64,000 bases of DNA from Tectiglobus sp965215755 (lineage in GTDB: Bacteria > Pseudomonadota > Alphaproteobacteria > Rhizobiales > Hyphomicrobiaceae), in the NCBI GenBank assembly GCA_965215755.1, contig OZ244119.1:3534001-3598000 (forward strand), written 5' to 3'. This document shows positions 8,792 to 16,496 of the stretch, piece after piece. Below the pieces are notes generated by a model. That model was not told the DNA's origin. It saw only the letters and a list, made by a program, of their open reading frames with translations, and did not search any database. The translations under genes and the position numbers were made by a program. Positions within the stretch are counted from its first letter, which is position 1, and each line of letters opens with the position of its first letter.

Positions 8792-9832
8792 TTACGGTTT
8801 GCGGATGGCAACGCTGGGTGTGCCCGTATTGCCAAAGGCCGGAATGAATGCGGAATGTTTGCCCGGACCGCCAGCCACGACGACTCGGATGTCGGAAGGT
8901 TCAGAGGCTGGATAGTAGTGGTCGTTGACAGGGTGGCGATCCTGCCCGGCCCAGCTCTCTAGATTTTCCTCTGAGATCCGGGAAACATGCACCTTTGAGT
9001 TATCATGCAGGAACTCCTGAACGGTCTCTACGGTGAAACCGTCCCGGGCAACGGTCTGGGCGTGCTCCGGACCAAATACGACAAACATAGGACCGTTCAG
9101 ATAGACGTTGTTGGAGCCGACCTGACAAATGGTTCCGGCAATTGTTTTGAGGATGCCCGCGCCGGAGTTTGATCCATGGTCATTGATGTTGTGGGGGGCT
9201 TCAGCTGCCATCGTCGTTGCCACGCTATCGCTGGCATCAAACCCATTGCGCACGTGAAATGGTTCCCAAGGGCTGTCTTCTTCGTTCTCGCCGAAACAGA
9301 ATGCATATTTGCCAGGTGATCCCTGGGTTGAGCGATCCATGTCTGCCGGACGGGCTCCGCCAATGTTGACCATGATGAGCTGCAAGGCGCGGCCGATGGC
9401 GGCGTTCGCCCGCCAGCCCTGGCCGAAACAATTGCTGGAGCAGTTGATGTTGATCTCGTTGCGCACAGGTCCGTTGAGCAACACCATGTTGGTGCAGGGA
9501 TGGGTCGTGGCGAGTGTGCCGTGGAGATTATATTCTGGCTTCAGACAAGCACGGAGGGCCGCCACCACGGCTGGGAAGTAGGCGGGTTTGCAGCCCGCCA
9601 TGACAGCGTTTGCTGCAAGACTGTTCAGGGTCGGGGTGACCTGTCTTGGCGAGATCGGGCCGACGGGCGCATTGTCACCGCGCATCGTTTCGACTAGGCC
9701 AGAAACTGCAGTTTCTGTTGGCACATACATCGGCATGCCATCGCCCCAGCCATGCTGTTCGGCGTATTCGTTGAACTCCTCGAATGACATATCGTCAATC
9801 TCTAGGAATTCGCTTTCTTGCGCATCTGTCAT
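8792..9832 (-). CDS. UGSC-operon protein A, unknown function
   Basis: A 346-residue soluble protein, paralogous to the next gene downstream. Shared landmarks are MAGCKPAYFPAVVAA (MAGGRSGALPVVLTA in the paralogue), the Cys-containing block INCSSNCFGQGWRANAAIGRA, VNIGGARPADMD, GSPGKYAFCFGE and a C-terminal VVVAGGPGKHSAFIPAFG. The extra Cys in SSNC is not in the paralogue. The N-terminus is acidic (EFLEIDDMSFEEFNEYAEQ). No known catalytic signature is recognised. The two copies side by side downstream of a selenoprotein suggest a heteromeric complex, perhaps for thiol chemistry (inference). The 97-bp gap to the selenoprotein gene holds a hairpin. Confidence 0.8.
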   Translation of the reverse strand: MTDAQESEFLEIDDMSFEEFNEYAEQHGWGDGMPMYVPTETAVSGLVETMRGDNAPVGPISPRQVTPTLNSLAANAVMAGCKPAYFPAVVAALRACLKPEYNLHGTLATTHPCTNMVLLNGPVRNEININCSSNCFGQGWRANAAIGRALQLIMVNIGGARPADMDRSTQGSPGKYAFCFGENEEDSPWEPFHVRNGFDASDSVATTMAAEAPHNINDHGSNSGAGILKTIAGTICQVGSNNVYLNGPMFVVFGPEHAQTVARDGFTVETVQEFLHDNSKVHVSRISEENLESWAGQDRHPVNDHYYPASEPSDIRVVVAGGPGKHSAFIPAFGNTGTPSVAIRKP

Positions 9833-9897
9833 GGGAACTGCCGGGTATCGCTTACGTTGATTTATCTGGAGTTGTTTGAACTGGCTGTTTCAAGGAA

Positions 9898-9921
9898 GGC
9901 CGTTCGTGCTGGAGAACGGCC
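9898..9921. terminator. Inverted repeat between the UGSC selenoprotein and protein A genes
   Basis: A perfect 8-bp stem (GGCCGTTC / GAACGGCC) closes an 8-nt loop. A T-run follows only on the plus-strand side, so it is a poor terminator for the leftward operon. It is more likely an mRNA processing or attenuation hairpin. Confidence 0.5.
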
Positions 9922-9929
9922 AACCCTTT

Positions 9930-10448
9930 TTACGCTGCTGCAATCCCTTTAAGGGCTGCATAAGCCGTTTCGATGCGTTCGCTCAGTTCTTCCGCGTTCA
10001 ACCCACCAACGGGATGCTTGACGATGATCATCTTGGGTTCGACTTTGCGAGCTTCCGCCTGCGCGCGGACCAGTGGCTCGAACGTTTCTGATGCGATCAG
10101 ATAGGCTGTCACACCACGCTTCTCAAGTTCAATGCAATCATGGAAACTCCACGATGAGCAGGAGCCTCAATCCCCAAGCGCGAGCAATGCCGCCCGGTAT
10201 TTCTGGACGACCTGATCGATGATTTCGGGAGCTGCCGGCTGGCTAGCACTGGGTTTGTAGATGAAGTCGATATTGTCGATCGGGCGGTCATCGGAAAGCT
10301 TGGCCTTGAGGCCATCCATAAGTTCGCGGGCATTGGGTTTGGAATTGGAGAACAAGGCGATTGGGTCTTGCATCCAATTTAGTGGTTTGGCAGCCAGCGT
10401 TTCGCCGGACTGAGCATCGATGCCGAAAGTAGGGTTCACAATGCGCAT
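9930..10448 (-). CDS. UGSC family selenoprotein; in-frame TGA at 10167-10169 read as selenocysteine
   Basis: Two apparent ORFs (upstream one ending at 10167, downstream one resuming after it) are in the same frame and separated only by a TGA. Reading it as Sec gives ...ALLALGD-U-GSCSSWSFHDCIE..., exactly the U-G-S-C motif that defines the UGSC (seleno)protein family, followed by GVTAYLIASETFEPL and a C-terminal KHPVGGLNAEEL segment. The full product is 172 residues with Sec94 and Cys97 forming a UxxC redox pair; a further Cys lies ten residues beyond Cys97 (FHDC). I chose the ATG at 10448 because GGAG lies about 10 bases upstream; an in-frame start at 10490 would add 14 residues. A stem-loop begins within the UGA. 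Role: probably a thioredoxin-like or peroxiredoxin-like redox step; substrate unknown. First gene of a three-gene operon. Confidence 0.88.
10142..10169 (-). promoter_or_regulatory. Candidate bacterial SECIS hairpin for the UGSC selenoprotein
   Basis: In the minus-strand mRNA, GAGGCUCC (starting with the GA of the UGA) pairs with GGAGUUUC over 8 bp, two of them G-U wobbles. The loop is 10 nt (UGCUCAUCGU). A stem-loop inside the coding region immediately 3' of UGA is where bacterial SelB binds. The fold was drawn by hand; its energy has not been calculated. Confidence 0.55.
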
Positions 10449-10713
10449 ATCTTGATCTCCGTGAGCCAGTGGATGGTGCTCGTAAACCAACGCTGATGTC
10501 AGAAGTATGCTGGAATGGACGCTCGCTGTACAGCAGTTGCAGTCGATATCAGTTACGTGTCGAAGTGGGCTGGCGTCTGGGTGTGGTCACGGTTTGGCCC
10601 TATCGCTGTGGCGATTTTCGCGGCAGTGCTCATGAAAACTGTATGCTCTACGCGGTGAGTGGGACATGACTGCAACTTGACGGTTGAGACCCAAGAAAGG
10701 GTGTTTGTATTCT

Positions 10714-11286
10714 ATGAATTGGTGGGAATTCTTTTCGTTTCAATCCAATAAGTTGGATGATGCCGCGAAGATCGAGGCCTTGGCAGCGATCAGCCAGACA
10801 GCGGCAACAATCCTCTCATTGTTCGCATTGATTATGTCGTTGTGGGTGTTTCAACGCCAGCAGCGCCTCAATCGCTGGCAGTTGCGCCTTCATCGAGAGG
10901 ACCACATTATCGAGTGGTCACAGGCCTGCATCCAGTTGATGGCGGAAGTGGAGGAGCATATCAGTCTGGGTACAAATCTGGCGCAGAGTGACTATATACA
11001 ACTGAGGTCGCGGCTGAGCGCACGCATTGATGAAGGTCGGCTCTACTTCCCGAATCTGCAGGATCCGACCTACGGTGAACTGAAACACGAGGCGTACAAG
11101 GGCCACCGCCAGGAAATCCTGGATCATCTGGTCGAAGGGTATGATTTTCTTCGCAAGATGCGGGAGGAACCGATTAACGCACCGCCTGATGAGATCAAGG
11201 CCGCATTTAACAAGATACGAAGAGCGTTTGTTTCTGCCGCGCAATCAGCTATTGATCCACGGACCTTCAATCGAATTCGGGCCTAA
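10714..11286 (+). CDS. Hypothetical protein with one transmembrane helix
   Basis: About 190 residues. The first part (MNWWEFFSFQSNKLDDAA) leads into a single hydrophobic segment around residues 27-44 (TAATILSLFALIMSLWVFQ) followed by basic residues (RQQRLNRWQLRLHRED). A long, charged, mostly helical cytosolic domain follows, with heptad-like spacing. No catalytic motif is recognisable. An in-frame TTG at 10684 could add ten residues; the ATG at 10714 is preferred because AAAGGG lies upstream and the extra residues look unnatural. It is divergent from the UGSC operon and 135 bp upstream of metG. Function unknown. Confidence 0.7.
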   Translation: MNWWEFFSFQSNKLDDAAKIEALAAISQTAATILSLFALIMSLWVFQRQQRLNRWQLRLHREDHIIEWSQACIQLMAEVEEHISLGTNLAQSDYIQLRSRLSARIDEGRLYFPNLQDPTYGELKHEAYKGHRQEILDHLVEGYDFLRKMREEPINAPPDEIKAAFNKIRRAFVSAAQSAIDPRTFNRIRA

Positions 11287-11421
11287 GCACGGTGCTGGAC
11301 TTGATTAATCCCGGTATTGGACCTTAGAAGTCGGGTCCGTTTGTCGTGCGCCAGCGTTGTTTGTCATTCGGCGCGCGCACAGTTTCTATCATCCGCAGTC
11401 TTTGCATTATGGCAGGTTACG

Positions 11422-12957
11422 ATGAAAACCTACATTACGACACCGATCTATTACGTGAATGGTGCCCCCCATATCGGCCATGCGCACACGACTGTCATGG
11501 CGGACATTCTGAAACGTAACCGTGTAGCGATCGGCTATGAAGGCAAGCTAACCACCGGCTGCGATGAGCACGGCCAGAAGAACCAAGAAGCCGCGGCCGA
11601 GAGTGGAATGAGCGTTGAGGACTATCTCGATGGACGCTCGGCAGAATTTCGCAATGTCTTTGATCGACTTGCGGTCGACTACGACTACTTTGTCAGAACC
11701 AGCCGGCCTGAGCACAAACAGCGTGTCGCCGAGATCGAACAGCGCATGTATGACGCTGATCTGATCGTCAAGAAAGAATACAGCGGGATCTACTGCACGG
11801 GCTGCGAGCAGTTTAAGAAGCCGAGCGATCTGAATGACGATGGCCGCTGTCCAGACCATCCGACGCTTGAACTTGAGCAGATCAATGAGGAAAACTATTT
11901 CCTCAAGATTGAGCCGTTCCGTGAGGCGCTCCTGAAGCACATTGCGGAGCACGAAGATTTTGTGCAGCCCGCTATCTACAAAACTGAACTGCTCAAGATG
12001 TTGTCTGAGCCGTTGGAGGATCTCTGCATTTCGCGTCCGAAGCGGCGTGTGTCGCTCGGCGTAACGATGCCCTTTGATGAAGACTACGTGACCTATGTCT
12101 GGTTCGATGCACTGATCAATTACATCACCAATCTCAACTGGCCTGAGCCGGAGCACGCCGCGTGGTGGGCCGAGTGTGAGCACCTGATTGGCAAAGACAT
12201 TCTAAAGACCCACGGCGTCTATTGGCCGATCATGCTTATGGCGATTGATATGGCTCCGCCGAAGCGGCTGTCGGTGCATGGCCATTGGGTCGGGGCCGGT
12301 GGCCTTAAGATGTCTAAGACGATGGGCAATGTTGTCGACCCAATTGAGGTGATGGACACACTTGGTGCTGATCCGTTGCGCTATTACCTAGCACGCAATG
12401 CGCGGGCTGATGCTGATAGCCAGATTTCGGTCGAGCTGATCACACAGGCTTACAACAGTGAGCTGGGTAACAAGGTCGGAAATCTGCTCTCGCGCGCAGG
12501 CAAGTTTGCCAAGAGCCGCTTTGATGGCAAAATCCCCGAGCCCTCGGGCGAGTCGGGTGCGGAAGCTGATGAAGAGTTGCGCAAGCAGGTGCTTGCTGCC
12601 TGTGCGCCTTTTGGAAAGAAGCTTGAACTGGCTGAGATTCCATATGCCACGCAAGGCCTGATGACAGCCTGTGATCACATGAACAACTACTTTGCGGATC
12701 AAGCACCATGGGATCTCATCAAGAGTGATGAGACAAAGGATAGATGCGCTACGGTGATTTATGTCACGCTGGACTGCCTGCGCGTGGTCTTTGAGGCTTT
12801 TTCGCAGGTTATTCCAACCACATCAGGCCAGGCTCTGGCGATGTTGAATTGCGAGATGCCGTCCGGAGCTGGGGGGGCATGGGCACCGCAGCTGGACCAA
12901 TTGAAGGCGGGCAGTGAGCTTGCAGAGATTGGCACGCTGTATCCGCGCGTCGCATAG
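11422..12957 (+). CDS. metG: Methionine--tRNA ligase
   Basis: A 511-residue class I aminoacyl-tRNA synthetase. The start MKTYITTPIYYVNGAPHIGH carries the HIGH motif; the KMSKS loop is KMSKTMGN. A zinc knuckle in the connective peptide is visible as CTGCEQF...GRCPDHP (C-x2-C and C-x2-H). The anticodon-binding helical domain follows, and the C-terminal tRNA-binding domain of longer MetRS forms is absent, as in many alphaproteobacteria. The ATG at 11422 is chosen over an upstream in-frame TTG because homology begins there. Essential for charging initiator and elongator tRNA-Met; an elongator tRNA-Met gene lies at 36.1 kb. Confidence 0.97.
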   Translation: MKTYITTPIYYVNGAPHIGHAHTTVMADILKRNRVAIGYEGKLTTGCDEHGQKNQEAAAESGMSVEDYLDGRSAEFRNVFDRLAVDYDYFVRTSRPEHKQRVAEIEQRMYDADLIVKKEYSGIYCTGCEQFKKPSDLNDDGRCPDHPTLELEQINEENYFLKIEPFREALLKHIAEHEDFVQPAIYKTELLKMLSEPLEDLCISRPKRRVSLGVTMPFDEDYVTYVWFDALINYITNLNWPEPEHAAWWAECEHLIGKDILKTHGVYWPIMLMAIDMAPPKRLSVHGHWVGAGGLKMSKTMGNVVDPIEVMDTLGADPLRYYLARNARADADSQISVELITQAYNSELGNKVGNLLSRAGKFAKSRFDGKIPEPSGESGAEADEELRKQVLAACAPFGKKLELAEIPYATQGLMTACDHMNNYFADQAPWDLIKSDETKDRCATVIYVTLDCLRVVFEAFSQVIPTTSGQALAMLNCEMPSGAGGAWAPQLDQLKAGSELAEIGTLYPRVA

Positions 12958-13017
12958 GTTGGTTCATCCGGATCCCGGCTATGTGAGGCATGGCTTATCA
13001 ATCCGCTGTCTGTTGGA

Positions 13018-13076
13018 CGCCGCATCATTGGGCCGCTATGCTCAAGCACCATTCTTGAGCAAAGCATGATGCGGCG
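13018..13076. terminator. Nested long stem-loop downstream of metG
   Basis: A perfect 11-bp outer stem (CGCCGCATCAT at 13018-13028 with ATGATGCGGCG at 13066-13076) encloses a second stem (GCTCAAG / CTTGAGC). No T-run follows. It may be a structured terminator, an mRNA 3'-end stabiliser or a repetitive extragenic palindrome. Confidence 0.5.
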
Positions 13077-13124
13077 GGCCCGTGCTTGGCTGCACGATGC
13101 TTTGGCCTATCAGCGGAGAGACGG

Positions 13125-14099
13125 ATGAGCGATTTCCCGGCACCGGGCGATATCACAATTCATTTTGCACACAGTGCTTACTGCCTGGCAGAGCGCTTTG
13201 CGGTGCGACGACCCGAAATTGCACATTTCCAGACCTGGACGCCCGAGGATACGCGTGCCCGTATTGGAGAAGGGGATGTCCTCGTTGCCTCAGGGTTCTG
13301 GAAGAATGACCTGTTGGCGGATGCCTCGAAGCTGAAATTCGTCCAGGTTTGCGCCGTTGGGCACGACCAATTTGACAAGGCAGCTGTCTCCGACCGTGGC
13401 ATCCGCCTTTGCAACTCTGCAGGGGTGAATGCCAACGCCGTCAGTGACCACGCCTTTGCTTTGCTGCTTGGATTGACGCGTCAGGTTCATGTGGCGCGCA
13501 GCAACCAACAGAATGCGTTCTGGCGGCCGATGATCTCAGATCGTTCGAAGCGCGAGGACGAGTTGCCTGGCAAGACTATGTTGATTTACGGCGTTGGCCA
13601 GATCGGCGGCCGCATTGCAAAGCTGGCCAAGGCGTTCGGCATGACCGTATTGGGCGTCCGGCGCGATGTCTCGAAAACGGTCGAGGGTATCGATGAGTTG
13701 CATCCAACAGATGCCTTCCAGTCTTTGATACCGCGGGCCGATGTCGTCGTGTTGTCTTGTCCGCTGACCGACGAGACACGTGGCCTGATGAATGCGGCTG
13801 GTTTCGCTGCGATGAAGCCCTCGGCTTACTTGGTCAACGTGGCACGTGGTGGTTGCGTGGAACAGGACGCGCTGATCGCAGCTCTTGAGGCCGGGACTAT
13901 TGCCGGCGCCGGGATCGATGTGACAGAGCCTGAACCGCTACCGTCTGATTCAAAGCTCTGGTCGTTCGATAATGTCATTCTCACTCCACATACCGGAGGG
14001 GAGACACGCGCCTACGAGGACAATGTTATTGATGCGTTGATCGAGAACCTCGAGCGGCTTTGGCGTGGTGAGCAGAAGCTGTTGCACGTTATCGTTTAG
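13125..14099 (+). CDS. D-2-hydroxyacid dehydrogenase family protein
   Basis: A 324-residue NAD(P)-dependent dehydrogenase of the D-isomer-specific 2-hydroxyacid family. The Rossmann motif is GVGQIGGRIAKLAKAFGM in the second half, followed by the family block LVNVARGGCVEQDALIAAL, whose Arg binds the carboxylate, then a Glu (DVTEPEPLP) and the catalytic His in LTPHTGGET. It reduces 2-oxoacids to D-2-hydroxyacids or the reverse. The start at 13125 has GGAGAG eight bases upstream and is preferred to an earlier in-frame start. It is followed 22 bp later by a flavoprotein dehydrogenase gene in the same direction, probably one transcript. Confidence 0.92.
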   Translation: MSDFPAPGDITIHFAHSAYCLAERFAVRRPEIAHFQTWTPEDTRARIGEGDVLVASGFWKNDLLADASKLKFVQVCAVGHDQFDKAAVSDRGIRLCNSAGVNANAVSDHAFALLLGLTRQVHVARSNQQNAFWRPMISDRSKREDELPGKTMLIYGVGQIGGRIAKLAKAFGMTVLGVRRDVSKTVEGIDELHPTDAFQSLIPRADVVVLSCPLTDETRGLMNAAGFAAMKPSAYLVNVARGGCVEQDALIAALEAGTIAGAGIDVTEPEPLPSDSKLWSFDNVILTPHTGGETRAYEDNVIDALIENLERLWRGEQKLLHVIV

Positions 14100-14121
14100 G
14101 TCAGCAGCAGAGGGTCATTCA

Positions 14122-15732
14122 ATGCCAGACGCGTATGATGTGGTTATTGTCGGGACGGGAGCTGCCGGTCTCAGTGCGGCTCTCAGCGCGCACGCAAGCG
14201 GTGCCCGTGTCTTAGTCGTTGAAAAGTCATCGATGGTCGGTGGGACAACGGCGATGTCCGGCGGCTGCATCTGGGTGCCGCGGCATCACTATACGGCTCG
14301 GCAAGGTGTCGAAGACAGCCGCGAAGCTGTGCTCGAATATATCTACGCGGTCTCGCCCGAAGGTTGGCATAATCGCGAAGCGCCAGCATGGGCTGCCTTC
14401 GTCGACACCGCACCGGAAATGTTGCTTTTTCTCGAGGCCAATACGCCACTGAAATTCAACCCTAACCGCGATCCTGATCCTTATGCCGAGGAAGTGGGCG
14501 GCCTGCCTTATGGGCGGAACGTGTCAGCCGCGCCCATTCGGATCGCCATCCTGGGGGACTGGAAGGACAAGGTTCGCCAGCCGACCTTTGATCTGCGTTT
14601 GAGCTACGAAGAGATTGTCGATACGCACTTTTTCTCCAACCCAAAAAAGTGGGTGCCACGGTTCTTGCCGCGTTTGGCTTGGCGGAAGCTCCTCAACATG
14701 CGAGCGCGGGGCAATGCACTTTCAATTGGTCTTCTGAAAGGTTGCCTCGATAAAGGTATTGATATTCGGCTTGAGGCACCGGCGAAGCGTTTGATTGTGA
14801 GCGACGGACGGGTCACGGGGCTTGAAATTGAAACTGATGCCGGCATCGAGGAAATTGTAGCGCATAAGGCTGTTATTCTTGCCAGCGGTGGCTTTGAGTG
14901 GAACCCTGAGATGATGGCCGCGCACTTCCCGGGACCCGTCGAATGGACGGCTAGTCCATCCACGAATACTGGTGATGGTCAGCGTATGGCAGCTGACATT
15001 GGTGCTCAGCTGGACCATATGGATCAGGCACTCATCATGGGCACGACGCCGGTGATGTATGAGGGTAATTTGCAGGGCCAGCCAGCCGCAGATTACTTCC
15101 TTCCGCATTCCATGATCGTGAACAAGCACGGCATGCGGTTTGTGAACGAGAAGCAGATGAATGTCGGACTTGCGTTTGCTGAGAAGGATCCGGCAACGGG
15201 AACGCCCGCTCATCTTCCGGCCTGGCGTATTTATGACAGTCAGTTTGCCCGGAAATATCCGCACGCGCTGCCCAAGCAATCGATCCCTGATAATTATTTC
15301 AAAGCGGACACCCTCCGTGAGTTGGCTGAGCAGATCGGAGTTGATGCAGCTGGCCTGGAGCAGACGGCCGAGCGGTTCAGCGGATTTGCCCGCAAAGGCG
15401 AAGATGATGATTTCGGACGCGGCGCATCCTTGTGGGATCAACGGCGCGGGAGCGATCCCACGCATAAGCCCAATCCGACACTCGGGACGATCGAGAAAGC
15501 GCCGTTTTATGCGATGCCTTTCAAAGCGAGCTTTCTAGGCACCAAGGGTGGCCCGCGGACCAACGAACGCGCCGAGGTTCTTGATACGAATGACAATGTG
15601 ATTACTGGGCTCTACGCAGCGGGCAATGTGATGGCGAACTCGTTTGGATCGAAGGGTGTTGGTGCCGGCACGACACTCGGTCCTTGTCTCACCTGGGGCT
15701 ATATTGCGGGCCGCAACGCGGCTGCTGTTTAA
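14122..15732 (+). CDS. FAD-dependent dehydrogenase of the 3-ketosteroid/fumarate reductase flavoprotein family
   Basis: A 536-residue protein. The N-terminal dinucleotide-binding motif is VVIVGTGAAGLSAALSAHA, followed by VVEKSSMVGGTTAMSGGCIW, which is the arrangement in 3-ketosteroid dehydrogenases and FAD-type fumarate reductases. A second FAD contact is ILASGGFEWNPEMM. The C-terminal FAD-closing region reads GLYAAGNVMANSFGSKGVGA then TTLGPCLTWGYIAGRNAA. These enzymes oxidise or reduce C-C bonds next to a carbonyl. No signal peptide is seen. GAGGG lies before the ATG at 14122. The pairing with a 2-hydroxyacid dehydrogenase suggests a short oxidation pathway, but the substrate is not inferable. 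Confidence 0.9.
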   Translation: MPDAYDVVIVGTGAAGLSAALSAHASGARVLVVEKSSMVGGTTAMSGGCIWVPRHHYTARQGVEDSREAVLEYIYAVSPEGWHNREAPAWAAFVDTAPEMLLFLEANTPLKFNPNRDPDPYAEEVGGLPYGRNVSAAPIRIAILGDWKDKVRQPTFDLRLSYEEIVDTHFFSNPKKWVPRFLPRLAWRKLLNMRARGNALSIGLLKGCLDKGIDIRLEAPAKRLIVSDGRVTGLEIETDAGIEEIVAHKAVILASGGFEWNPEMMAAHFPGPVEWTASPSTNTGDGQRMAADIGAQLDHMDQALIMGTTPVMYEGNLQGQPAADYFLPHSMIVNKHGMRFVNEKQMNVGLAFAEKDPATGTPAHLPAWRIYDSQFARKYPHALPKQSIPDNYFKADTLRELAEQIGVDAAGLEQTAERFSGFARKGEDDDFGRGASLWDQRRGSDPTHKPNPTLGTIEKAPFYAMPFKASFLGTKGGPRTNERAEVLDTNDNVITGLYAAGNVMANSFGSKGVGAGTTLGPCLTWGYIAGRNAAAV

Positions 15733-15834
15733 AGAGCTGCGGATCAGTCTTCCGTTCCGGTGGGGATGAAGTGTCCAGCGACTGCGGCCTCTTCTCGCGA
15801 AGGGGAAACAATGCCGTCTCGCGGTTCATGCGGG

Positions 15835-16025
15835 TTCAGGGCTGCCGTTTAACAAATTGAAGTTGAGTGCCCGAACCATCTCCACTCACCTCGGTCATGC
15901 CGTGCCTTGTGCGCGGGATCCATCAAGCAGCAGGGATGGCGCTCATGATGTATGCGGGGGCATCGTCCAGAACTCCGACTTTGACCAAGCTGCGAAATGG
16001 ACCCCGCCCACAAGGAGCGGGGTGA
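15835..16025 (+). repeat. Left copy of a 191-bp direct repeat flanking the autotransporter
   Basis: It aligns without gaps to 18575-18765 over 191 bp with about 37 mismatches counted by eye (about 81 percent identity). The last 36 bp (from 15990) are identical in both and end in a hairpin ACCCCGC...GCGGGGT. An inner block CGGTCATGCCGTGCCTTGTG is also identical and forms the palindrome ATGCCG...CGGCAT in the right copy. It resembles the imperfect palindromic intergenic repeats common in alphaproteobacteria. Confidence 0.8.
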
Positions 16026-16496
16026 TGCCGAGTTGGGTGGTTGGGGGAGCCAGGGCCTTGTGCGTTTCGGACTGTTGCTGAGTCTCTGTTGAACTATCAG
16101 GCTTTGCCTAGATCGTAGCACCGGGCCGCCCCCGCCCACCGTCATCGCCGCGAAAGCGGCGAACCAAGCGGCTTTCCGCTTACTCAGAAAAACAGATCTG
16201 CTGCGGACATCGTGTTCGACCGACCCCGCTCCGTTGAGCTCTGCAATGGCGGTGGCGGCGAATTAGACTTTGCCGTCAGCGCATTTCAAGAGCATTCGTA
16301 AGCTCGAGTAAGCCTGTGGCGTCCACAGCACACGTCTGCGCAATTCGTACAGGTTGAGGCTGATTCAACCCCAACTCATGGATGTTTCACAATCCCTAGT
16401 CGTGGTCACCTTCGCAATCCGCCTAACACTGAGCACCCTGCCCACACTAAAAACTATCGATGAACCGTCAGGCCTGATGATGAGGGGATCGAGGTT
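16026..16496. other. Intergenic region upstream of the autotransporter gene
   Basis: No gene is supported. It contains a short hairpin, CGCCGCGAAAGCGGCG near 16146, of the type found in alphaproteobacterial intergenic repeats. It should also hold the promoter of the autotransporter gene. No defined operator is seen. Confidence 0.45.

Noticed and set aside
9930..10112. Separate 60-residue protein downstream of the UGA
   Set aside because: It has no proper start or RBS and is in frame with the upstream half; the UGSC motif spans the junction.
15857..16081. A conserved reading frame through both 191-bp repeats (shared ...GHAVPCAR... and ...AKWTPPTRSGV...)
   Set aside because: Substitutions between copies are not biased to third codon positions, there is no ribosome-binding site, and the sequence is palindromic; better explained as an intergenic repeat.
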